64,000 bases of DNA from Massospora cicadina (lineage: Eukaryota; Entomophthoromycota; Entomophthoromycetes; Entomophthorales; Entomophthoraceae), in NCBI GenBank assembly GCA_022478985.1, contig JAKSZP010015890.1:62001-126000 (forward strand). Direction: 5' to 3'. Below the pieces are notes generated by a model. It worked only from the letters and a program-made list of their open reading frames with translations. It did not search any database and was not told where the DNA came from. Positions 43,880 through 54,474 of this stretch are shown piece by piece; the first letter of the stretch is position 1; every line of letters starts with the position of its first letter. The translations under genes and the position numbers were made by a program.

Positions 43880-45960
43880 AAGGTCAATGTTTACTCCTTT
43901 CAGAGTTAATGCATCCGCAGCAGAATCCAACGTCTTAAGGAAGTTTGATCAAGAATTTGGCAGGCATATGGCTTTGGTTGCTCCAAAGATCCTTCATCCT
44001 CCACATCCTTGGCTTGAGCTCATGTTACTACATTCACTCCTTCAACTGGCTGCTGATATAAAATTCTGTCATTGTTCTGAAGGACTTCCACTGGATATAC
44101 AGCTATTGCTTCAGGGACGTTTGGGGTTGGTATTGTGGAGGTAGAGAGTCCCGTCTCTACTCCATTAAGTCTTTTCCCTGGTAGTATTGATCTTGTTGCA
44201 CTTAGTGCAGATGACGATTAGGGCAAATTTAAGCCAAGTGGCCAGGGTGACCGCATTTATAGCAACTAACCCCATATGAGCCCAACCTTGATTTTTGTAG
44301 AAGGGTCCAGATCAGAAAGCTTGGGGTTGTTTGGCGTAACTAGGGGCAGGTCAGTAAGATGTTTGCTGGCATATGGCATAGCTAAGTTCTGGTTGGTAGG
44401 TAGGTTGCTGATGATTTTTATAAGCAGCCCCAGGGTGGGAGTCAAACTGTTGAGAAAAATTCAGCTGAGGTTGAGGCGCGGAATTATAGTAAGGGCAAGG
44501 TTTGCTAAGTGGGACATGAGATGGACGAGCATTTTCTCCAGAATAAGAGGTTACAGCAGAGGCAGTAGTTTTCTGCTCCATATTTGGCAGTGGGAATTTA
44601 GGAAATATGCGACGCAAAAATGTACAATTCTGGGAAGGGGGACATCAATATCCAGGATTGGCAAAATGACATTATGAAGCTTAAGATATGGCTTCACCGC
44701 GGAGGTCATTGCAATGCATACATCAGCTTCCACTAAGTATCCTGCCCCAATCAACATGTGAGCTTCCATCATAAATCAATCAGCAAACTCCATGAGAGTC
44801 TCATTACAGCGGAATCCAATCATCAAGAATTCTGCCTTTTGCTAGAACATTTTTGAGGTGTCCCCAAACAGTTAAAGCATGGTATCTTTCACATCCCAGT
44901 AGGTAACCGACCTGCTTGGAAGATAGCAGGTGACTTGTTCAGCACTTCCAACATCCAAGGAAGATATCAACAGTTTTTCTTTCAATCAATTGAATGCGCC
45001 TTCTACTGCAAATTCAAACCGTTTTAGAGGCCATAGATATTCCCATTTCAATCAAATGGAAGAAGCTTAGTAATATTGACCTCCTCATCCCGTTCACAAC
45101 TTTTGAGGCATACTGAGGAATGGGTCGAGATCCAAAAGCAGTTTCTCAATAAGAAGCTGGTCCAGCGGAAGCTGGGATGTCCACTGCTTCAGAGGTAGTT
45201 TAGCCTTCTGATATGGGTAGCACCGCCATCACTTGAGGGAATTGGTGCTCCAACCCATACTCAAATCCAGAGCTACCATCCTGGGTGTAGTAGCTCTAAC
45301 CAGAGTCATATTCCTCCTCATATCGTGCCCCCTTGTCATCCCTCCTCTTCCCAATGAGAGGGCTGTGAGGTACTAATCAATTTCTGCTCAGCATGTTGCA
45401 GTCATTTGGTGATGTCATCCAAACGATTAAAGAGTTACTTGTCTTTTTGTCACAGAATTGCATTTGACTAAACGTGCTATCAACCTGGTGCATAACGGGG
45501 GTGGAAGGCGAGTCAGTAAGGGCGTATGGCTACCAACCTGAAGGTTGTGGGCTCGATTCCCACCCTTCGCACATCGATTGGGGTGCCAGCCAAAGGAAGC
45601 TATTGGCGGTTAGTAGGTCTAATAACACGAAAACCTTACCCATGACGTAACCAGAAAAATTTTAGTCCTGATCCGGAGGTGGAAAAACTTTCTTTGATGG
45701 AGTTGACCCTGTTCAGGTTTCATGTCATTTCTTTCTTTAGGTAATGCCTGTCCCCTGGTCAGCTTTCCTCGGTTAGATAAAAACATTGTGCATAATGGCA
45801 TTACATTCTTTAAGCAGTTGATCCTGTTTCTTGAGTACTGCGTCTAAAGTGAGTTTGAGTTTCTCATAATTGGCTGGTGCAGCGCTTCGTGAAGGTTTCC
45901 AGGCAACTCAGACTTTATGAACATAGCCAGTAACCGGAGATTTTAAGATCTTAGTGGTTG
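43880..45960 (-). pseudogene. Gy6 Gag with CCHC knuckle, split by SN-1
   Basis: The region follows the 5' LTR and primer site on the minus strand. The central Gag text includes FDSHPGAAYKNHQQP and NMEQKTTASAVTSYSGENARP (44617-44351), upstream of a knuckle CYKCGHPGHLAxIC at 44223-44264, in which one codon is a stop. Further upstream (44772-44551) MMEAHMLIGAGYLVEADVCIAMTS may be Gag core. Frames are heavily broken, and SINE SN-1 lies in the N-terminal part. Confidence 0.65.
45496..45782 (+). mobile_element. SN-1: tRNA-derived SINE
   Basis: The copy of 287 bp is flanked by an imperfect 13-bp TSD (11 of 13 identical; 45483-45495 and 45783-45795, core GTGCATAA). The first 75 nt resemble a tRNA: a B-box GGCTCGATTCC (45550-45560) within a T-arm whose stem GTGGG/CCCAC pairs, and an upstream A-box-like region AGTCAGTAAGGGCG. 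A unique body follows, then the 3' tail shared with LINE-A (45740-45782). RNA polymerase III would transcribe it from the tRNA-like promoter. It matches SN-2 along its whole length. Confidence 0.85.
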
Positions 45961-45970
45961 ATCAATGGGC

Positions 45971-45988
45971 ACCCTGTAGTTAGCACCA
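45971..45988 (-). other. Gy6 primer-binding-site candidate
   Basis: On the minus strand TGGTGCTAACTACAGGG follows the 5' LTR end (ATAACA) by one base. It differs at one position from the motif of Gy2 and Gy3 over the first 14 nt. Confidence 0.6.
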
Positions 45989-45989
45989 C

Positions 45990-46544
45990 TGTTATAATTT
46001 TGGGCAGTATCGTTGAGATCTGCTGTAAGAGTCACACAGATTGAACCCACTGAGCAAGGGACAGACTTATTGAGGATTATCAGTCCTCTAAACAGACTAA
46101 AAATATAATAAAATAGGAGCAATCAACCTATCAACACTTTTAATTTATTTTTATAAATACAGCAACTCTTTGCTGTTCCGCTCTCTCTCCACTACCAACT
46201 AACTCTTCCTTAAAATCGCCCATCTTGCTTATATACCATCTACTTCAGATGATACCACTCTCATAGCTTAGGTTATTCTATTTGGCCGATTCTCTTAGGT
46301 TTTGGCTTGTTATTCTTCAGCTCTCTATCGCCCTAATTTCAAGAGATCTAAATTTGTACTTGTCAAATGTTGACATGGCCTTATTGCCTTATTTGGAGGC
46401 GATTCAATAACAACTTGTTATAGCCCGATATTGCCTCATCTAGAGGCACTTAAATAATTGTAACTAATAACATGGTTGGCAGATTCTTCACAACCCGCCC
46501 TAGCTATTTAAGGCTTATCATCCAGTCATATCAGAATCATGACG
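45990..46544 (-). repeat. Gy6 5' LTR
   Basis: On the minus strand it starts near 46544 (the TG has decayed) and ends TTATAACA at 45990. It matches 32177-32725 throughout, including the TTTATAAATACAGC segment (about 46153). Confidence 0.9.
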
Positions 46545-46549
46545 CTCAT

Positions 46550-47470
46550 CTACTTGACTCAGGACAGCACCAATCACCATTAACAAAGCATCAGTTTGGA
46601 ATATAAATTATCAATTGAGATTCAGACTCTTCAATAATGGAGAATCTATCAAATACTGGCGTAACCCATCAAAATATCACTTGGACTCTTCATTCCAAAT
46701 GAATCCTTTTTGGATCCTTCAGCAAATATAAGAGGAGCTCAGCATTTATCACAAGATCCCATATGAACCTTCAGTAGTATCCTACCATTTCAAAGAACAC
46801 TTGGATATCTCAGACCTTCTTGAATTAGCTATTTTCTCTAGGGCCTCAATTTTCTGGGCTTGCAGCTGCAGTCCACTGAGTGATGATGAACCCAGATATA
46901 TAGCAATTTCTCAAAGAAGTTGACTTCCTTGGCTTAATCTTCAGGATAGTCATGGTAGTCTCTTGAAGACTTCTTCCAAGTGGTATAAATGGTCAGAAAA
47001 TCTACTGAACACATTTATATTGTCTAAGTACACCAGGACGCATGACAACTTCAGGTCATTCAAGATGGCTTCCATGGCCCTCTGGAACGTTTCAGGTGCA
47101 TTACATAGACCTTGGGGCATACCATTGGTTGATAAAGCCCCTGCGCAGTAATGATCATGCATTTCTCCTGGTCCTCCATTGGAAAATCGTTATGCTAATA
47201 TCCTGAAATTAAATCCATTGTGGAGAAATACTTCGCTTCTACCAATCGATCTAATGCATTGGCAATCTGTGGTAGTAGATATTAATCCTTCTTCGTTATC
47301 TTATTCAGCTTCTGATAATTGATCACCACCCGATTAGAGCCATCCTTCTTCTTCATGATCAGGATAGGGCTCGCCCAGGGACTTGATGACAGAACTAGAA
47401 GCCCATGCTTCACTAGCTTGCTGATCTCTTCTACCATTACTGTTTAAGCCACCTTTGACCATCAAATCAG
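46550..47470 (-). pseudogene. Gy5 reverse transcriptase
   Basis: On the minus strand the N-terminal RT text is LLVLSSSPWASPILIMKKKDGS-like (about 47400-47340), followed by LDRLVEAKYFSTMDLISGY-like text (about 47250-47195), HYCAGALSTNGMPQGLCNAPETFQRAM (47155-47075) and CVLVYLDNINVFSRFSDHL. The catalytic motif YLDD is changed to YLDN (47016-47030). The thumb and connection are decayed and end at 46550, where Gy6 is inserted. The reading resumes at 32171. Confidence 0.82.
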
Positions 47471-48099
47471 TCACATCTATATCAGCAAATTTTCCCCAGT
47501 GTCAACTTTGTGGATGAAATTCCTTGCACATCCCAAATGGTGGTCATCCTGGAAAAATACTTCCTAATACTTGTCAAATAATTTGAGAACCTCCTTCTGC
47601 TGTCTGTCCATTAAATCAGCGAGTTTCTCTCAATTGATTAATATATTGATGCCTTTGGTAACCCCTGCTGGCAATCCCATCTCGTTGAGGGTCCCAAAAT
47701 TGAGTAATTTTCTCAATTCTGCCATCAGGATAAGATTAACAAATTTGATGAGTGATTCTTCTCAACTATTACCATTTTTTAATCAAATTCTTCAGGAGAA
47801 CTCAGATTTCTTCATGGCCCAGCATAACTATTCTAAGAGCCGCTCAAGGCTCTACTCTGGAATTCTTCCAGGGGCTTCTGATCTCTCCATACAGCAGCTC
47901 AGGTATCTCCAACATCAATCTTGTGTCATTTAGGATCTGTGATCCTGGTAGTATGGTCCTCAGATTCATCATCCTCAACGATATTCCCCAATTTTACAGG
48001 ATTTCTGTCAGCATTCCTTGTCACTTTTGGACAACTAATTGGTAATAATCTGGGACAATGCCATTATTGTAGATCTGATTGATGAAATTATTCTTCCTT

Positions 48100-48560
48100 G
48101 TCAGTGGAGTTTCCCCATCTTACTGATAAACTAATGGTACGTCTGACCCAATATGGTCATTTTATTATCTTCAAAGTTACATTCATCTCCATATTTTCAT
48201 AGAAACTCCATGCCAATCGGAATAGCATAGTTTTGGTTGGCCAAAAATATTGCTGGAGAGAATACCACTAAAGATCCAAAATTAGAGTGGCAAAGCACTA
48301 TACACTTCACAGAAAATAGTTGTATTTGGCACAGTTGTCCCATATTCTTTCTTGTGTTCCAGTTCAGGCGAGCTTCTCATCTTCTTCACCAGCTTATTTG
48401 AGACAATGTTAATAGGCGCTCTATTATCAACTATCACCTACAACTGTACTTTAACCAGTGTAACAATATATATACACTTGGAGTATTGTAAAATCATATT
48501 AACTGAGTTTATAGTGGAATTATTTGCTGACTTAAGTGTATGAATACTTTGCGCCAATAG
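48100..48560 (-). pseudogene. Gy5 aspartic protease
   Basis: On the minus strand the text VIVDNRAPINIVSNKLVKKMRSS (about 48435-48370) matches the Gy3 protease, with the catalytic DSG/DTG changed to DNR. ILFLANQNYAIPIGMEFLWKYG-like text follows near 48250-48190. It lies between the Gag knuckle and RT as expected. Confidence 0.7.
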
Positions 48561-48819
48561 ATCAGGAAACAATTCCTTAATTGTGCTAGGGGGATAGACA
48601 GGTTTGCCTCATCTAGTTTGACCTCAGTTAACTCATCCAGTTTCTCTGCAGCTTGAATCTTGTCCACTAGTTGTCACACATACAGCCGAGCAACTTCCTT
48701 GATTACTTTGGGGTCAATCCCCTTTGCTCCAGATCTGGTTACTGCATTGACATCCAAATTGGACACTTGATACAATTGATCCTGTGAATCATCATCGATG
48801 ATCAGATTACTAATGTCAA

Positions 48820-50200
48820 TTACTTTATGCAAGATATCAGGTCAATGAGTTTATACGCAACTCTAGATTTTTCCCTGACTAGCTGTGGGCCCTTACCTGA
48901 CTCTGGTGTGGGTTTGGCCTCTTTTGTCTGGACCACATTGATCTGTTCCTTTGGCTTCTTACATTGAACTTCAAAATGTCCTTTTCCTTTGCACTGAAAA
49001 CAGCATTTATCTTTCTTATTGGTCCACTTGAACTCCTTGGGCGTATATCCTGGCGCGGTTTGATTATTGGAATCCTTAGCGCTCTCAGTCCACTTCAAAG
49101 GGATTTGAATTTCGCACTGGACTCAGTTTGAAGCTTCTATTAGAGGCATCGAATGTAGCTCCTAATATCTTAAAATGATCTACTATCTTCAGGTGGTAAT
49201 CTTAGTTGCAAACAAGAAGGCTTCAATTGATGTAAATCATGATAGGGCCAAAGGGCTGCTTGAAGCACGATCCATGCATCAAAATCATCCAGTGCTTTTG
49301 CTCTGGCCAAAATCTGCAATTTTTGGTAGAATTGATTGGCGAAACTTGCTAAGGACTCATCTTTCTGGAATTGGATTCCCATAAGCTCCTGTTTGCGCTT
49401 TGACATACATTTGGGACTTCCAAATTATTTCATTATGACAGCCTTGGCCTCCGAGTATGACCAGCTATCACCCTCTAGATGGGGTAACATCAAGTTCTGA
49501 CAATTAGTGTCCAAACAGTTCATCACCATCAAAGCTTAATGCCGATTGCTGTACCTGAATATTGTCATGTCATATGATCAGAAAAATGCAGGGCATTATC
49601 CTGATGAAATGTGGGTAACTTTTGCGTGGCTCTAAATTCCTCTTAAAGTTTCTCTATCCACCACTCTTGGTTTGGCTACTTGACTGATTTGAGGAGTGAC
49701 ATCAGGAGTCATCTCCAAAATGACTGCAAATGTGGTCAGCATATTTCTTAGGATAGTCAACATCCTAACTGGAGTTCTTGGGGTCCTTTCTTCAGCGTCA
49801 GTCACTGCATAGGGCTCACATTTTCATTTATGAGTCTTCAACTCTTTGACTTGCTTCATTAGACACTCTATGTCTGCGCTGAATGCGTGCAATCAAACAT
49901 GATCCACTTCACATTCAGTTTTCAGGAATAAAACTTCTCAAAGAAGGTCTCCTTCCTTTTTCTTTAATGAAGTTACTTTCCCTAGCAACTCATTGCCAAG
50001 ATTAAGGACACCTTTAACTCCTTCTCTGATCCTGGTAACTCTTTCCTCCAAGAAAGCGAATTCTTGTTATTCACAGAATTTGAGGCGTTCTTGTTGACAG
50101 TTGCCAACTCTGTCCATAGTTTTCTTAACTCATCCTTGTAAGACATCTTGTACAGGTGTATCCTAAACTGCTCCCTGTACTGAGAAACAATTGTTAAAAT
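48820..50200 (-). pseudogene. Gy5 Gag with CCHC knuckle
   Basis: The knuckle CFQCKGKGHFEVQC is intact (CX2CX4HX4C; about 49006-48965) in the open frame 49098-48820. The Gag core at 49406-49170 reads RKQELMGIQFQKDESLASFANQFYQKLQIL. Upstream, 50150-49800 holds decayed heptad-like text, as in Gy3. Gag coats and packages the element RNA. The order and style match Gy3, so the two are related families. Confidence 0.78.
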
Positions 50201-50244
50201 TTAGGAACTATTCCTTAATTGTTAAAGACTGGTAACTATTGGCC

Positions 50245-50260
50245 CCTGTAGCGAGCACCA
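50245..50260 (-). other. Gy5 primer-binding-site candidate
   Basis: On the minus strand TGGTGCTCGCTACAGG starts 2 nt after the LTR end (TTTTTAACA). It differs at one base from the Gy2 and Gy3 motifs. Confidence 0.6.
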
Positions 50261-50262
50261 AT

Positions 50263-51375
50263 TGTTAAAAACTTAGGGGTTTTCAATATTTCTCAAGACT
50301 GATAGCCCCCAAAGATTAACTGCACAGGTTTGGTATCTGCACAATTTGCGTTGCTTGTAATAGATGATATTTGATTAAAATAGTATGAAGACTATTATCT
50401 CTAGTACTAAAAAAATAGTATGAAGACTATTATCTGTAGTTGAATAGATAACCTGGTCTTGTCAAACGCTCGCCCTGTACTTATACATGAAATACTTTTG
50501 ATGTCGTCAGTATGGACTTATACCCTTACCCCCTAACTTGATTCACGCTCAGATCCCTAAGTTCAAAGCCTTTCTTTTGGTCTCACGGAGTCCACAGCAA
50601 TTCCCATCTAATTTTAGCTTCTCTTCTAAGGATCCTCAATCCTTACTCTTTATCCTGCAAAAGAGTCCCTAATAAAAGCACATAAGCAATAATTTCCTGA
50701 AGATAAATAGAACTAAAACCAATATCAAATTTTGTTAAAAATTGACTCATTATAAATTTGAATTATCAGGGGAATTTATAGAGGGAATTTGGCGCCCAAC
50801 CCTCAGTTGGCACCTCAGCCATGAAACAGCAGCCGTTGCCATTGAACTTCCCTTTAACATCTCACTAGCAATAGTCTTCTCCATATGGTTAGTATTGCTT
50901 CATTGGACATCCTCAAGACCTAAAATGGGCAGAATCAGAAAACATGTCCCTAATGTTTACCACATGATCCCAGCGAACCAACCATATTTAGTGAGCGACC
51001 TGCTTAGGTAATGGAAATTGTTACCCATTATGGCAGATTGCAAACCAAATGATTGATTCTCTAGTTGCAGGTGGCATCACTCACCTCACAATTTGCTCAT
51101 TAAATTCCCAATTGATCAGTGATGAAACCTATCCAATCTTAATTAAACACCTAATAATTAGTAATTAATCAACTATCAGATGCCCCATTTTGCTGGTAAC
51201 TCTTCCTAATGAGACCTTAATCATTCACCCATATTGATCCCAATGAATCTGAACCTAGCAAATTACTTAAAATCCCCCAAACATTATTAGCCTGATATTG
51301 TGGTCAGCTGATATCCAATTTACTTGCCATAGGGAATTATCCTCTTAGTAATCCATGGCAATCTAGCAGGCTACA
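50263..51375 (-). repeat. Gy5 5' LTR
   Basis: On the minus strand it ends TTTTTAACA at 50263, next to the primer site. The start is placed at 51375 (TGTAGCCTGC), where half-LINE text of HL-4 begins. An internal ACCAAACCTGTGCA stretch is shared with the Gy3 LTR near its end. The right boundary is less certain because the 3' LTR is missing. The LTR carries the 14-bp insertion at 50401. Confidence 0.65.
50380..50435 (-). mobile_element. 14-bp LINE-B-type tail insertion with 21-bp TSD
   Basis: Two identical 21-bp copies (ATAGTATGAAG...TATTATCT; 50380-50400 and 50415-50435) flank CTAGTACTAAAAAA (50401-50414). That insert equals the last bases of LINE-B plus the start of its poly-A run. The insert reads tail-plus-A in the plus direction, so the donor strand is plus; it is placed here within the minus-strand Gy5 LTR. 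It is best explained as an extremely 5'-truncated retroposition product. Confidence 0.75.
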
Positions 51376-51515
51376 AGGTGGGCAAAAATCCAAATAGGAG
51401 TACTTTGATCTCAGATTCCGTTCTAAAGCCAATGCAGTAGCAGCAGCCAAGCTGCAATTAATTTTTAAAATAATTTCTCACCACTTTTTGAACCTGGATA
51501 TCTGATGAGGCCACT

Positions 51516-51864
51516 TTGGTGGTCTATTTCGCTAGGTTGCCCTCTCATCTCTCCCCTGAATGCTTCCACCATGAGCTCATGATAAAGTTTGGTTTTTTAG
51601 GGCGCAGACCCCGTGTTGCAATTCGTGGTTCCAAATTGGGCAGATTGTCTGGCAGGGCCTTGCACCTTTGCAATGATCCACCCAAATCATCACAAATACC
51701 CTTATTGCAATTCTCCCCCTGCATTGTAATCAGATCTACCCCTGATCACCCATTCTTGGCACGCATCAAAAACAGCTGCGCCATGTGCTCCTTGTGCTTT
51801 GAGCTTGACCACTTGAAGTGCAAGTACTCTATGTTTTCTGTTTCCGCCGCTTCCGCTGCTCCTC
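51516..51864 (+). pseudogene. HL-4 ORF1-like protein fragment with zinc knuckle
   Basis: The open frame from 51516 reads VVYFARLPSHLSPECFHHEL and later RIKNSCAMCSLCFELDHLKCKYSMFSVSAASAA. The motif has CX2C and later His and Cys with the spacing CX4HX3C, close to but not exactly the CX4HX4C of HL-2. This reading stops being half-LINE at 51865, where LTR-E begins. Confidence 0.65.
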
Positions 51865-51898
51865 TGTCATGGATTTGGCTGATAAGAATTAGACTGGG

Positions 51899-53821
51899 CT
51901 CTCGTTCTACTTTATCACACTTTGAGCGCATTTTATTAAAAAAACGTTTAATTTTCCACTGTCATCTGGCTACGCCCATTTTCCAAAAATGACTGTGGAT
52001 CCGTCGCCTGCTGCTCCAATGTGGGGTAGCAGTGCTCCACCACCTAGCGTTTTCTACCCTGTGGGGAAACACGTTAAAATAGGGCCTAATAGCCCACCAT
52101 TTTCTTCAGGCCGTTTCGTCCCCCCATGGGCTTATTGCTATACCTGGCGCGCATGCATCCTTCTCGCCCCCATCCTCTTGCCCTCCCACATTCTAACATC
52201 CAATCTTGCCTAAGAGTTGACTATGAGCGTTTGTTACCATTTGCTGACAAAGCAATTATCAAAGTATACATGGATGCATCTGACCAGCTGACTTTAACAA
52301 TTTCTTCCCATTTAAGGGCTATTTTGATATTGGGTTCCAAATGAAGGAGGATGCTGCAGCAGCAACTTCTACTCCCCTAATTCTCAAAAATACTCTTATT
52401 CCCACCACCTGAACACGCCTTCCTTCAGACACCACATTGGTGGTGTCCTTTGCATCCCTCCCATCTCACCTACCACCCCAGCTGTTATATGACCAGTTGA
52501 TGGCGGGCTTATGTCTTATAGGACACAGACCAACCTTGTTTTGATGGTCCATCTGGAGAAGAGTTCCTATATGTACCTCAGGGCACTGCCACCATAATCC
52601 CGCACCACCCTGCTATAGCCCAACAGATCTCCCATGCTTGTATCACTGCATCGCCTGAGCATTTCTTTTGGGCTCAGTTTGATAATTGTCACCAAATTTG
52701 CCCCCTCTGTTTCAGAATTAACCATTCCAAAAACTCCTGCCTCCAAGCCACTTCCTCTGGTGTGGCCTCTGAACCATATTTGGTAGATTCCAAATGGGGC
52801 ATTTTGGTTCCCCCTCCTGCTCAACATATTCATTCGATAGACCAGAGTAAAAATTAGCCTTCACCAAACCCACCCACATTATCCCACCTAATATTACCCA
52901 CACCAATCAGAAACAGGCCTGGACCATTATTCAAACACAAGCATCCCATTTGATTTATGCCCACACAAATTCTCCATCCACTATCCCTATGAACCAAGAT
53001 CCATGGAAATTATTGGCTGAGATTGACAAATTAGGTAACGTTGTCACCAATGAGGACTCCAGTGAGCTTATTGGCCCTCTCAATTGTGTTTGGAAAAAAT
53101 ATACAATTCTGATTTTGACAAATCCATCACCTAAGCGATTCACTTCTAAACCCAATGACATCCCCTACCAAAGTGGCCAACAGATCCCCTTAGCAGTGGT
53201 GGCCTCACCCCATTGCCCAATCCTACGCAAAGCGATGACTCAATCTGTTTATTAATTCCACCAAGGGCTGAGCACAATTGAAGTACCCCTGATTTCCCCA
53301 AAGCAGCACAGGAGGAAATAACCAAATTGGCCACTAAGCCACAAATGCGGTCATGCATGTGTCCCAATTAGCAAGTTCTGACCCATCTGCTAAAATCACC
53401 CAACAAAGTCTCACCAAATATTCCCAACTTCCTAAAGCCCGCATTCAAGCTGAACACCAAGTAGCGGAATTTGTTTTAGCTATATAACCAAGCTGATCTT
53501 GAGGAAGGTAACAAATATTTTATCCACATTTACCCACACCATGCTGATGCCCCCACACCCTGGCTCTCTGCTTTTGTCTGCATATACAACGAATACAGTG
53601 ATAATGACCAGCTGAATATGTTGGTTGAAGTGTCGCCTGTCCCAACCACCCTCAACCTCTGCCATGATGGGTTAGTGATATTCCGCTCCCCACTTGATTG
53701 GAGTTTATTTTGGTTGATTTTTTTAGTTTTTTGTCCATTCGATTCTTTTGTTCAGATTATTTTGCACATTGAGCATTGGTAATTTCCGTCCCCTGGTCAT
53801 CTTGCCTCAGTTAATTAAAGT
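51899..53821 (+). mobile_element. HL-2: half-LINE with complete ends (1.92 kb)
   Basis: The TSD GAATTAGACTGG (first 12 of about 16 bp; 51886-51898 and 53822-53834) interrupts LTR-E, whose sequence AGTCTAATTCTTATCAGCC is continuous in copy 1. The 5' end CTCTCGTTCTACTTTATC with TTTGAGCG nearby resembles HL-3. The 3' tail is at 53779-53821 (GTCCCCTGGTCATCTTGCCT, then TTAATTAAAG). It is the third complete copy of the same length. It encodes only the ORF1-like protein. Confidence 0.88.
51989..53490 (+). pseudogene. HL-2 ORF1-like protein with intact CCHC knuckle
   Basis: The start reads MTVDPSPAAPMWGSSAPPPSV, close to HL-3 (PATPVWGSSAPPPSVF), then SSGRFVPPWA. The frame shifts near 52130, and GYFDIGFQMKEDAA-like text lies at about 52318-52360. 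The knuckle CPLCFRINHSKNSC at 52699-52740 has an exact CX2CX4HX4C spacing. NQDPWKLLAEIDKLGNVVTNE (about 52993-53055) is the family's C-terminal motif. There are several stops (about 52210, 52342, 53253). There is no enzyme domain. Confidence 0.75.
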
Positions 53822-54469
53822 GAATTAGACTGGACTCCCAATCTGGGTGCATGAGCACCCAGTGGAGAGCCCAGAATGCCATAGGCACAGCAGTCTGAGC
53901 AACTTGTAGGTGTGGAGTTCTATTGGGGATGGCAGGAAAGTAAAAGTTTTTTAATGTACCAAAGGCCCCCAAGGCAAACCAGATGATTGCAATGGGCAAC
54001 TGCAAGACTTGCGGGGGCAACCCCCAAGGGTGGGAGAGGCAGGGAGGATGGCAATTCTCCAGGGTTCATGGTTGTTGGCCTTCAGATTCAAACAATTGAG
54101 CTTGTGCGCCATCAAGGGGCAACACTAGGGCTGCCATGCGATCAGGGGTGAGATCAGAGGGGGATGTGACCTTATAAGGGGGTTGGGGCTGAGCTTCCCC
54201 TGAATGGGGCTCTCCAGACCCCGCAGGTGGGCTGAACCATCAGCAGGTGGGCCAGGTATGGACTCTGAGTCTGCAAGCGGTGTGACAGGGCCGCTTTGGT
54301 GCTGCTCCATTAAGGGTGTGGCTTTGGAAAATTCGGCAGTAGAATGGATGGGAAGGTTTGCATTAGATAGATGTGCGATATTGAATGAGAAAGCAGGTTA
54401 ATCATCTGGGGTGATCTGGTTTATTGCATATACAATCCGCCACTGCGTCTCAGGATCAAGCAACTGGAT
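53822..54469 (-). other. Part of LTR-E copy 2, no gene
   Basis: This is the 3' part of the minus-strand LTR-E solo LTR. It aligns with about 7260-7890 of copy 1, including a GGGGTTGCCCCC stretch. Open frames in it are Pro-rich and have no recognisable domain. Confidence 0.7.
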
Positions 54470-54474
54470 AATCC

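Larger units (their letters stand above)
32177..46544 (-). mobile_element. Gy6: Ty3/gypsy element inserted in Gy5, carrying LINE-B and SN-1
   Basis: The LTRs are 45990-46544 (5' on the minus strand) and 32177-32725 (3'). The 5-bp TSD CTCAT lies at 32172-32176 and 46545-46549, and the Gy5 reading continues from RT to RNase H across it. Without LINE-B (about 6.5 kb) and the SINE it is about 7.6 kb. A primer-binding-site motif follows the 5' LTR, and the purine tract AAAGGGGGAG precedes the 3' LTR. Gag, protease, RT, RNase H and integrase remains follow in order. Confidence 0.9.
28700..51375 (-). mobile_element. Gy5: Ty3/gypsy element, minus strand, split by HL-3 and Gy6
   Basis: The 5' LTR lies at 50263-51375. 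Primer site, gag with a CCHC knuckle (48960-49020), protease (about 48360-48430) and RT (47400-46680) run to the Gy6 insertion at 46549/32172. RNase H (32170-31880) and integrase (31700-30930 and 29011-28760) then follow. The joined parts keep the normal gypsy order across each insertion, which confirms the nesting. The 3' LTR was not found at the left end. Its sequence type is close to Gy3 (similar Gag knuckle, protease and RT). Confidence 0.8.

Noticed and set aside
45500..45572. A tRNA gene at 45500-45572 (and on the minus strand at 55395-55468)
   Set aside because: Both are the heads of two full-length-similar 288-bp units with TSDs and a LINE-like tail, and the anticodon arm does not fold well. 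They are SINEs.
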